Positions 15,235-22,396 of a stretch of 23,167 bases of DNA are shown here, one piece after another (position 1 is the first letter of the stretch; every line of letters begins with the position of its first letter). Location of the stretch: NCBI GenBank assembly GCA_002011395.1, contig MTNG01000135.1:888-24054 (forward strand). The letters run 5' to 3'. The translations under genes and the position numbers were made by a program. Below the pieces are notes generated by a model. The model had not been told where the DNA came from. It did not search any database and saw only the letters and a list, made by a program, of their open reading frames with translations. Source of the stretch: Candidatus Aciduliprofundum sp. JdFR-45. Lineage in GTDB: Archaea > Thermoplasmatota > Thermoplasmata > Thermoplasmatales > JdFR-45.

Positions 15235-18200
15235 GCCCGAATTCCTTAATAATGCGATGGAAAGAATTATCCCCATTCCGCTGGTGGGTGAGAGGAGGTC
15301 AGAGATTCTGAGGGAGGCGGGATATAAGAGTGTTGATGACGTGCGAAGGGCTGCGGTGGAAGAACTCGCCTCCCTGCCGGGTTTCTCCCGACGACTTGCG
15401 GAGAGGATAAAGAGATATGCCGAAGAGGTGCCCCCCGATGCCACACCTCAGATGGAGATCGTGCCCTTGGAGAGGGACTGCCCCACGTGCGGGGCGGTGG
15501 TGAGCCAGATAGAGGCCGAGTGCCACTCCTGCGGGACCGCACTCAAGATGGTTGATGACATAGAAAAGTACGAAGAACTTGTGGAGGATTACTGCAGAAC
15601 CTACATTGAAATATTGAAAAACCCTGAAGATGTTGAACTGTGGAAACGCATGACGCACCTGCTGGAATCCATGGGAGAGGAAGGGCTGGCTTTTGAAACG
15701 TCTTTGAAGGTGGATGAACTTGAACTCTCATCGGTGGTGGAGGAGGAGACGCCCGAGCGTGTTCCGCCGGCCCCGCCCCCCGTCAGACCGGGGATGCTCC
15801 TTCAGAAGGGGCTCATAAACGGTAATGGATTGATAAACGGCAACGGGATGAGAAGAGCAGCGAGGGAAAGGCGCCCGCGGTTGCCTGTCAGGATCGGGGC
15901 CATCGTGTTCTGCGCGGTCCTCCTTCTGGGAGCGATGGCCGTGCTTCTGAGCAGCATTTACGCACCGCCCGTTTTGATAGACGGGGACTTCGGCGACTGG
16001 AGGGGTGTGAGCGGTTACAGAACGCATTTTCCGCTCATACCGGAGTTCAAAATGTTAAACCACGGTTCCGCCGCCTACTTTGAACTCTACAGCGCCAACG
16101 ACACCGTGATCCTCTTCATAGACGGAGATGGAAACGCCGATACGGGATACCCCGTGAAGGGCACGGGGGCGGACTATATGGTCAAAATATCCAGCGGGAA
16201 GGCCACCCTCTTCAGGTACACGGGGGGTTCCGTGGACTGGAAAAGTTGGAGCAGAATAGGGGCGCTGAAATCCGCGTCGGATGGGAGGAGAATTGAGTTC
16301 GCCCTGTCATCGTCTTATATCACGGAGAATGCGAGAACTGTGCCCTTTGCTGGCGGTGAGGCGGGCATCCCGGTGGGACTTCTCAAGCCGCTGATATGGG
16401 CTGAAATTTCGTCCACGACCCCACGCGTAAACGAGGAGACCTCCATAGCGACCGTACATCTCTACAACACGTACAGGGACATCATAAAAATAAGAGCGGT
16501 CCGACCGGTGAACACCGGGAGCGCGGGGGATTTCACCCTGAGCGTCAGGCAGGGCAATGTAGATCTCGGAGAGGGGAGAACGGGGGAGACCATAGGGCTC
16601 TCAAATCAAGTAGAGGTTGATGAGGAGGCGGAGATGACCCTGTTTTACATAAGAGGGGGTGCACCCGGCAAAAGCGTAGTGCCGATACTCGCGGACACTC
16701 CTGACGTCGCCTATGTGTCTGAGTTCAGAGGAGGGGGGTGCTATCTCAGAGAGTTGCCGGCCGTTCCCGTTGTGGACCGTGCAACGGCGGAATGGTCGCA
16801 GTTCAGAATCGTTGAGGACCTTGAGGGCGACTCCCCCACAAAAAGCGTGGACATAGTTGAATTCGGCAGTGTGGCCAATTCAACGAGTTATTTCTACGTC
16901 AGATCCGTGGGGGATCTCATGATGGGCAGCGTGGTGCCCGTGTCCACATACGGACCACGCGACAGCGACATGGACGGAATACCCGACAGCGTGGACCCGT
17001 ATCCACACGACTTTGACAACGACGGAACCCCTGACAGCGAGGAGAGAATAACGGTCAACGGCATGGAAGCACCCGACGTGGACGGCGATGGCGTGACAGA
17101 CTATCCGTACGGCGATGACGATGTGCTCAACACCACGATCCCGGAGGATCCGGCAATACCCAGCGAGTACTGGGGTCGCGTGGTTCGCGTGAACCTCAGG
17201 CCTCCCGTGAAACCGCTCATACCGGGCGACTACATTGACATATACGTGGGAGGGGAGAGAGGCGTTCCCATCGGGGGCGTGATAGCCGACACAATGATCA
17301 GGGTCGTCGGCGTCGGAGGAAAGGTCGTTCAGGCGGGTGTGTACCGGTGGAGCGGGGGTTCGTGGAGCCTAGCAGATGCTCACGTAGACGTGGCGTCCGT
17401 TTCCGACCGCATGGAAATGGCCGTGGACATGGACCTGTCCGGCCGTGAGATATATATGAGGGCCTACACCTACTACGGCGAGGGTGACGATGTGGGCGCT
17501 GTGCCCACGCGCGTGGTGCCTCTGGCCCTGCCGACGTTCTTTGAGAAGTACGGCTACGGAGAAGGGTCTTCAGACAACTTCGGTTACAACATCACGGGCC
17601 TCGGAGACGTAAACGGCGATGGATACGACGATTTCATAGTGGGCGCGCCCGGGAACGACTTCGCATACCTCTATTTCGGCTCCTCCAACTTCTTCCTGCG
17701 TGATTACCTGAACGCTTCACGCGCCGACGTTATAATACCGGGCGATTCGGGCTCACGCTTCGGCCATTCTGTCTCGGAGGGCGGGGATGTCAACGGGGAC
17801 GGCTACCCCGACTTCCTTGTGGGGGCGCCAGAATACAGCGGGGGCCTTGGCAGGGCGTGGATTTTCTACGGCGGAGATTTCTACGGCTTTGAGAACATGA
17901 CCGCTGGCACGGCCCTCTCAACGGCGGACGCCACGTGGACTACAGATGCGGGACTCACGGCCACCGTTATGAACACGGAGAGCCAGTCAGGGCTGAACTC
18001 TGTCAGAGTGGATGACCCCGACTCCACAACATCGGGCTACGTGTGGAGGGTTTATCCGTATCAGCTATCAAAGGGCGTCTTCTCCTTCGCCGTGAGGCCG
18101 GATACCTCCCTCCAGAGCACGGGAACGTACTACTTTGACATAAATCTGAAAACGGGAGCATCCAGTTCCGGCACCACAGGATTCACAATTTATTTCAGAG

Positions 18201-20374
18201 CGGATAACACCATCAGTTACGATAACGGGGCCACGGAAACGACTCTCTCATCCTTCACCACGGGTGAGTGGTACAGGTTCTACATAACCTTTGACTGCTC
18301 CGCCGGAACCTATGACCTGTATCTCCTCAACGGAACTGCTGTCATAGCATCAGCCACGGGAAATGCGTTCAGAAACGCCATTACCTATGTGGACACCGTG
18401 GCATTTTACACATATCAGGCATCGTCTGGCGACTTTTCCTTTGACTGCGTCTATCTCACCCCGTACCCCACGACCATAGACGGTGCGCCGGGCAACGCCA
18501 CCGGCAAGTTCGGGTGGAGCGTGGCCGGCGGTGGGAAGGTGGATGGTACGCATTACACCATAGCGGTCGGCGCGCCCTATGCGAACGGCACAGATGCGTT
18601 CTCGTCCTACAGCACGTGGTACGAGTACAGCGGCACACTTTATCTCTTCTACGCGGACGGCAGCATACCCGCCACTGCGGACCAGGCAGACGTTATTCTC
18701 TCGGGATACTCCTCCTTCGCCAACTTCTCGGGCAGCGTGAAGATTTACGATATGAACAGCGATGGCTACGCGGATGTGGTCGTCGGCGAACCCACGTGGG
18801 ACGGAAATCTCGGGAGGGTTTATGTGTATCTCGGAGGGGGCGGGGGAATTCAAAACACCACCATCGGGAGAGAGCCAAATTATGATACCACCACATACTA
18901 CATAGACACTTTCGGAACTACAGAAATGGCTGCACAGTCATTTACACCTGAGGCCCCCTGCTATCTTGATAGTGTAGTTATACTCATAAAAGATTACAGC
19001 GATGCATCGGATCCCTCGTATCTTAAAGTTTATATAAACACCGATTCAGCGGGTTTACCTTCAACGACCACAATATCGTCCATTGAGACCGTTGATGTCC
19101 CGTCAACGGCTTTTTACTGGATCAGGGTCAGATTCACAAATCCTCCGCTGCTTCAGGGAGGGACGAGATACTGGCTGGTACTGGAACCCACAGATACCGC
19201 CGGATACTACGTTGCGTACCAATCCACAGGCACATACGCGGGCGGATACAGGGCAGCATATGGGTCAAGCGGATGGACCGCGGACACCGCCAGTGACCTT
19301 GCCTTTATTGCATATGCACGACCATACTATATGCATTACGGCTACCGACTGAACGAAATGTTTGGAACATCACTGGATTGTGGTTCCATAATTTCGTCTG
19401 CAGATATAGCGGTGGGCGCTCCACAGTACTACTCCTCTGCAGGAAGGGTTGATATCTTCGGCGGGCTTTACAACAACACCATATACGATGTCGGAACATA
19501 TTTCCCCGGGTACATATACCGGGCCAACGATACAAAATGGGAGGCACAGTCATTCACAGTAGATCATGATACACGTATTATGACTGTGTGGACGTATTTA
19601 AGGGAAATGGCAGCAAACCCCACACCTCTCACTATACGCATAGCAGGAGATGCGGCAGGTACTCCGGATCTGAGCAATATATTATATGAAATAACCGCCA
19701 ATCCCTTCTCTGACCCTGCAACCACTGAGGGGCCCCTGTGGATAGTATGGTACATGAACGGTACCGATGGAGTCCCAATAAATGCCAATCAGAAATACTG
19801 GCTTGTATTCAACTCAAGTGACCCAGACGGCTATGGTATATATTTCAACTACTATGATCCATATACCTCATGGGAGCATAGTGTGAGTACTGACACCGGG
19901 GCTACATGGTCTGCAACCACTTACGAACTTCGGCTTAAAATCGTGACAATGGCAAACATAACAATAAAGAAGACTGTATCGGGGACGCTCTTCGGCTTCT
20001 CCGTTGCCGTCATGCCGGACATAGACGCGGGTGGGAATGGTGAACTCATCGTGGGTGCGCCCGGCAACAACAGCAACGCCGGCGCGGTCTACATCTTCCG
20101 CGGTGAGGCTCTCGCGCTTGGAACCCTTGATTACGTGGTCTTCGATGGAAGTCAGGCAGGGATGATGCTCGGCTTCTCCGTCGCCTGCGTCGGAGACGTA
20201 AACGGCGATGGAAGTGCGGATGTTGGAATGGGCGCTCCTTATTACGATGTTGGGACCTTCACTGACGCAGGTATGATTGAAATTGCCTACGTGCCTGAAG
20301 GACTCACGGCGGCCGTATTCCTTGTGATACTCGCTGGCATCGCGCTACTCAGGAGGAGAGAAGAGGAGGACTAA
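15233..20374 (+). CDS. Giant membrane-spanning protein: HhH and zinc ribbon inside, seven-bladed FG-GAP propeller outside
   Basis: The gene has 1713 codons (or 1705 from the ATG at 15257). Residues 12-66 resemble a helix-hairpin-helix domain (PLVGERRSEILREAG, LASLPGFSRRLAERI). C83, C86, C97 and C100 (CPTCG, CHSCG) form a zinc ribbon. A helical stretch, a Pro-rich linker and a doubled GLINGNG motif lead to a membrane helix at about 220-242, preceded by many arginines (N terminus inside). Outside are a domain starting VLIDGDFGDWRG (about 247-390), an Asp-rich thrombospondin-type-3-like calcium region (DSDMDGIPDSVDPYP, about 577-630), and seven FG-GAP blades between about 780 and 1686, with three extra domains inserted. 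A last helix, AAVFLVILAGIALL, ends in RRREEED. Integrin-type propellers bind proteins or sugars with Ca2+; the ligand here is unknown. The 3' end overlaps the convergent scaffold gene by 30 bp. Confidence 0.85.
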   Translation: MPEFLNNAMERIIPIPLVGERRSEILREAGYKSVDDVRRAAVEELASLPGFSRRLAERIKRYAEEVPPDATPQMEIVPLERDCPTCGAVVSQIEAECHSCGTALKMVDDIEKYEELVEDYCRTYIEILKNPEDVELWKRMTHLLESMGEEGLAFETSLKVDELELSSVVEEETPERVPPAPPPVRPGMLLQKGLINGNGLINGNGMRRAARERRPRLPVRIGAIVFCAVLLLGAMAVLLSSIYAPPVLIDGDFGDWRGVSGYRTHFPLIPEFKMLNHGSAAYFELYSANDTVILFIDGDGNADTGYPVKGTGADYMVKISSGKATLFRYTGGSVDWKSWSRIGALKSASDGRRIEFALSSSYITENARTVPFAGGEAGIPVGLLKPLIWAEISSTTPRVNEETSIATVHLYNTYRDIIKIRAVRPVNTGSAGDFTLSVRQGNVDLGEGRTGETIGLSNQVEVDEEAEMTLFYIRGGAPGKSVVPILADTPDVAYVSEFRGGGCYLRELPAVPVVDRATAEWSQFRIVEDLEGDSPTKSVDIVEFGSVANSTSYFYVRSVGDLMMGSVVPVSTYGPRDSDMDGIPDSVDPYPHDFDNDGTPDSEERITVNGMEAPDVDGDGVTDYPYGDDDVLNTTIPEDPAIPSEYWGRVVRVNLRPPVKPLIPGDYIDIYVGGERGVPIGGVIADTMIRVVGVGGKVVQAGVYRWSGGSWSLADAHVDVASVSDRMEMAVDMDLSGREIYMRAYTYYGEGDDVGAVPTRVVPLALPTFFEKYGYGEGSSDNFGYNITGLGDVNGDGYDDFIVGAPGNDFAYLYFGSSNFFLRDYLNASRADVIIPGDSGSRFGHSVSEGGDVNGDGYPDFLVGAPEYSGGLGRAWIFYGGDFYGFENMTAGTALSTADATWTTDAGLTATVMNTESQSGLNSVRVDDPDSTTSGYVWRVYPYQLSKGVFSFAVRPDTSLQSTGTYYFDINLKTGASSSGTTGFTIYFRADNTISYDNGATETTLSSFTTGEWYRFYITFDCSAGTYDLYLLNGTAVIASATGNAFRNAITYVDTVAFYTYQASSGDFSFDCVYLTPYPTTIDGAPGNATGKFGWSVAGGGKVDGTHYTIAVGAPYANGTDAFSSYSTWYEYSGTLYLFYADGSIPATADQADVILSGYSSFANFSGSVKIYDMNSDGYADVVVGEPTWDGNLGRVYVYLGGGGGIQNTTIGREPNYDTTTYYIDTFGTTEMAAQSFTPEAPCYLDSVVILIKDYSDASDPSYLKVYINTDSAGLPSTTTISSIETVDVPSTAFYWIRVRFTNPPLLQGGTRYWLVLEPTDTAGYYVAYQSTGTYAGGYRAAYGSSGWTADTASDLAFIAYARPYYMHYGYRLNEMFGTSLDCGSIISSADIAVGAPQYYSSAGRVDIFGGLYNNTIYDVGTYFPGYIYRANDTKWEAQSFTVDHDTRIMTVWTYLREMAANPTPLTIRIAGDAAGTPDLSNILYEITANPFSDPATTEGPLWIVWYMNGTDGVPINANQKYWLVFNSSDPDGYGIYFNYYDPYTSWEHSVSTDTGATWSATTYELRLKIVTMANITIKKTVSGTLFGFSVAVMPDIDAGGNGELIVGAPGNNSNAGAVYIFRGEALALGTLDYVVFDGSQAGMMLGFSVACVGDVNGDGSADVGMGAPYYDVGTFTDAGMIEIAYVPEGLTAAVFLVILAGIALLRRREEED
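15809..15847 (+). repeat. Tandem GLINGNG juxtamembrane repeat
   Basis: Residues 193-205 of the giant protein are GLINGNGLINGNG, two copies in a row between the Pro-rich linker and the arginine-rich start of the membrane helix. The DNA copies differ at silent positions (GGTAATGGA versus GGCAACGGG), so the peptide rather than the DNA appears to be conserved. Confidence 0.7.
17560..20295 (+). repeat. Seven FG-GAP (integrin alpha-like) propeller blades
   Basis: Seven blades can be counted. Each has a (F/L)G-x-S-(V/L) strand, a Ca-binding loop or its remnant, and a VGAP-type turn. Blade 1 has GDVNGDGYDDFIVGAPG (about 17604). Blade 2 has GDVNGDGYPDFLVGAPE (about 17784). Blade 3 lacks the acidic loop (KVDGTHYTIAVGAP, about 18535). 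Blade 4 has DMNSDGYADVVVGEP (about 18750). Blade 5 is shortened (SSADIAVGAP, about 19397). Blade 6 has DIDAGGNGELIVGAPG (about 20017). Blade 7 has GDVNGDGSADVGMGAP (about 20193). A full set of seven fits a closed integrin-type propeller. Only blades 1, 2, 4 and 7 keep a near-complete D-x-(N/D)-x-D-G calcium loop. Confidence 0.85.
18895..19965 (+). repeat. Duplicated inserted beta-domain between blades 4/5 and 5/6
   Basis: Two related domains of about 150 residues occupy roughly 18895-19330 and 19515-19965, on either side of blade 5. Both have A-(A/E)-QSFT, a strand with a D/A-x-x-G-x-P turn (INTDSAGLPSTT and IAGDAAGTPDLS), and (R/K)YWLV(L/F) followed by D-x-x-GY. They resemble the beta-sandwich domains called choice-of-anchor type in surface proteins. 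The DNA here is visibly richer in A and T, with more ATA and ACA codons than the blades around it, which suggests a module added later. A third, unrelated LamG-like insert lies at about 17900-18470 between blades 2 and 3. Confidence 0.7.
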
Positions 20375-20992
20375 TTCCACATTCAGCCCCTCAAACACCT
20401 GCGTCACGTCCTCGCGCACCACCTTCGCCGCCTCGCCCCCGTCCTCCATCGCCAGCGTTATCTCCACCCTGCGCCCGTCCACCTTCACATCCTTAACCTT
20501 TCCAGCGCTGACAAGGTCCTTGTCCGTCTCGGGGTCCAGTATGCCCCGCAGGAGGCGGAGGACGAAGTTCTTATCCAGGGGCTTTCTGCCCGCGAGAACC
20601 TCGTACTTGTCAAGGGCTATCTGAAGCGACTGGACGGCGAGGGTGGCACAGTGATACTTTATGCGCGGAACGCCGCCCAGCTCCTCCACGACGTCGCGGA
20701 AGGTGATCTTCCTCGCCTCTTCCACCCTCATCCCCGTGACCATCTCGGTCATCACCGAGGCGGTCGCTATGTTCGCGGCGCACCCGTAGGACTCAAAGGT
20801 TGCCCGCTTTATAACATCGTCCTCTATCTTCAGATAAAGTTTGATCATATCGCCGCACGCCACGCTGCCCGTGAGGGAGGTGACCGTGGCATCCTCCATG
20901 GGACCCGCGTTCTTCGGGTTCAGGAAGTACTGCATGAGTTTCTTCGTGTATCCGATCCTCTGCGCGACGTTCTCCGTCTTGAAGTCCACCAT
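20345..20992 (-). CDS. IscU-type Fe-S scaffold fused to a MIP18/DUF59 domain
   Basis: The 215-residue protein has two parts. Residues 1-135 match IscU/NifU-N scaffolds, with the three cluster cysteines in ACGDMIKLYL (with the neighbouring Asp), ESYGCAANIATAS and KYHCATLAVQSL. Residues 138-215 match the MIP18/DUF59 fold found in SufT and at the N terminus of Mrp/ApbC carriers (VLRLLRGILDPETDKDLVSAG, then KDVKVDGRRVEITLAM). The usual TPxCP cysteine of that domain is missing. The gene begins directly after the stop of the desulfurase-like gene, with a perfect GGAGGTGAGGTGA site, so it is translated from the same message. It probably builds clusters and passes them to targets or carriers such as Mrp. 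Its 3' end overlaps the giant propeller gene by 30 bp. Confidence 0.9.
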   Translation of the reverse strand: MVDFKTENVAQRIGYTKKLMQYFLNPKNAGPMEDATVTSLTGSVACGDMIKLYLKIEDDVIKRATFESYGCAANIATASVMTEMVTGMRVEEARKITFRDVVEELGGVPRIKYHCATLAVQSLQIALDKYEVLAGRKPLDKNFVLRLLRGILDPETDKDLVSAGKVKDVKVDGRRVEITLAMEDGGEAAKVVREDVTQVFEGLNVELVLLFSPPE

Positions 20993-22156
20993 TCACCTCA
21001 CCTCCCTGCGGAAGGGATTCAGCTCTCTAAGTTTTTCCACGACGCTACTCATAACCTCCACCACGCGTGGCACCTCCGAGGGGTCATTGTACTTCCCTAT
21101 GGAAAAGAGGACAGAGCCGTGGGAAACCTCGTAGGTTTTCCCCAGCGCTCTGATCACATAGCTGGGCTTCAAACTGCGGGAGTAGCACGCGGAGCCAGTC
21201 CTCGCTATTATGCCCTTCTCATTCGCCATCAGGAGTATCGCCTCGCCCTCCGCGCCCTTAAAGGAGACGTTCACGTTCCCCGGAATCCTCCTATCGTCGG
21301 TGGCCCCGTTCAATTCGGTGTCCTCTATCTCCAGGAGTCCTTTCATGAGCGAATCGCGGTACCTCCTCATCCTCATAACTATGGCATCGCGCTCCCGCAT
21401 CCATTCCCTCACCGCCGCGCCGAAGCCCACGGCGAGGGCCGTCGGAACCACACCGGGCCTGATGTCACCCTCGTGATACGTGCCTCTGAGAAGCGGTCTG
21501 AGCCGCACGCCCTCTCTGACGTAGAGAGCCGCTATCCCCAGGGGACCATGAACGAGATTTGACGCGATGGTGGCGGTGGTCACGTGCATCCTTCCCAGGT
21601 CTATCCTCTCCTGGAGGTAGGAGTACCGCATGTCCATATGATAACCCGACCCCGCGTCCTCCGCGATGTCGGAGGCGGCGTGCGTATCCTGAACGGTGCC
21701 TATCTCGCCGTTGGACCGCTGAATCGCTATTAGTGTTGCCCCACTCGCATGTTTTTTGAGCGCTTCCGTGTCCACAAACCCCTCGCGGTCCACAGCCAGC
21801 ACGCGGGACGGGTAACCGTGCTCCGAGAGGTACTTCACGCTTTCCAGAACACAGGAACTCTCTATCCTGGAAGCGACAACCTTCCCCTTCCCGTTCGCAA
21901 GGGCGTAGCCGATGACCCCTAAGTTGTTGCTCTCCTCCGGGCTGGAGGTGAACACGATCTCCGAGGGATGGACGCCGAGGCTCCTCGCTATGGTCTCCCT
22001 CGCCCTCTCAACCGCCTCGGCCGCCTCCTCCTCGTAGGCGTGGCCGAACTCGCCGCCCGGAACCCCGAACTTCTCCGTGAAGTATGGCATCATCTCCTGC
22101 AGGGCCCTCTCGTCCACCCTCGCCGCCCGCACGTTGTCAAGGTAGATGTACTCCAT
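20993..22156 (-). CDS. Cysteine desulfurase homologue (NifS/IscS family) lacking the PLP lysine
   Basis: This 387-residue protein is homologous to IscS/NifS along its length: MEYIYLDN at the start, FTSSPEESNNLGVIGYAL, GEIGTVQD, YHMD, HGPLGIAALYVREG, VGFGAAV, NVSFKGAEGE, and the mobile active-cysteine loop TGSACYS with C324. Key PLP contacts are changed. The Lys that holds PLP in the usual SAHK-x-HGPKG segment is Leu201 (ASNLVHGPLG, codon CTC at 21554-21556). The His that stacks on PLP (EH-x-(A/C)VL) is Ser in IESSCVL. The NNE motif is NGE, the DA-x-Q segment lacks its Gln, and YLDNAAT is YLDNVRA. The frame is full length, so it is not a pseudogene by frameshift. The ATG at 22156 fits a TATA box at 22181-22190 and the family N terminus. 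It may hold a cluster cysteine for the scaffold rather than cleave cysteine. Confidence 0.9.
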   Translation of the reverse strand: MEYIYLDNVRAARVDERALQEMMPYFTEKFGVPGGEFGHAYEEEAAEAVERARETIARSLGVHPSEIVFTSSPEESNNLGVIGYALANGKGKVVASRIESSCVLESVKYLSEHGYPSRVLAVDREGFVDTEALKKHASGATLIAIQRSNGEIGTVQDTHAASDIAEDAGSGYHMDMRYSYLQERIDLGRMHVTTATIASNLVHGPLGIAALYVREGVRLRPLLRGTYHEGDIRPGVVPTALAVGFGAAVREWMRERDAIVMRMRRYRDSLMKGLLEIEDTELNGATDDRRIPGNVNVSFKGAEGEAILLMANEKGIIARTGSACYSRSLKPSYVIRALGKTYEVSHGSVLFSIGKYNDPSEVPRVVEVMSSVVEKLRELNPFRREVR

Positions 22157-22180
22157 ACGGATGCACATAAATGGACATTA

Positions 22181-22190
22181 GATAAAAGTT
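22181..22190 (-). promoter_or_regulatory. TATA box for the Fe-S operon
   Basis: The minus strand reads AACTTTTATC, centred about 29 bases before the ATG at 22156. The message would begin near 22158-22160, so the first gene is probably leaderless, while the second has a strong ribosome site. On the other strand GATAAAAG could serve a transcript rightward into the structured gap. Confidence 0.55.
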
Positions 22191-22396
22191 TCTGGTCATG
22201 TATGTCCCATGCCCCCGTCATTTACACCTATTCAGCGGACGCCTTCAGGGCTCGTGAGGAATGGAAGGGCCACGCCCCCGTGGTTCGTCGCGATGCCCTG
22301 AGCCGACATGTGGCCCTGTGGAGCATGACATAATCAGAGGAATGGGCACCGGAAGGTTTCAGGGTCGCGCTGAACCCGGGAAGGCGTTGAGCGCTG
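22191..22396. other. Gap with strong inverted repeats; candidate structured RNA or small gene remnant
   Basis: No convincing gene is seen here. TCAGGGC (22245-22251) can pair with GCCCTGA (22295-22301), and the stem extends by five more pairs across one bulge. Inside is a second hairpin, CCACG-CCCC-CGTGG (22270-22283). Two alternative pairings exist with GTGGCCCTG (22310-22318). Another hairpin, GGTTTCAG with CTGAACC, lies at about 22355-22376, and a T run (CATTTTTC) follows at 22401-22408. A plus-strand frame at 22202-22333 (43 codons, starting MSHAPVIYTYSADAF) has protein-like composition and continues similarly after its stop, so a broken gene is also possible. Which reading is right cannot be decided here. 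Confidence 0.3.

Noticed and set aside
15299..16027. Minus-strand open frames opposite the start of the giant gene
   Set aside because: The plus-strand frame has zinc-ribbon cysteines, a membrane helix and uninterrupted coding; the antisense frames have none of these.
20651..21562. Plus-strand open frame of about 300 codons opposite the Fe-S genes
   Set aside because: It is antisense to two genes with clear family motifs, and its translation looks like a shadow.
20993..22156. Idea that the desulfurase-like gene is a decayed pseudogene
   Set aside because: The frame is intact and of normal length, keeps the cysteine loop and has good promoter spacing; only PLP-site residues are altered.
22245..22301. 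RNase P RNA, SRP RNA or tRNA in the structured gap
   Set aside because: GAGGAATGG recalls a conserved RNase P segment, but the other conserved parts are missing; no T-loop or cloverleaf and no SRP helix 8 motif were found.
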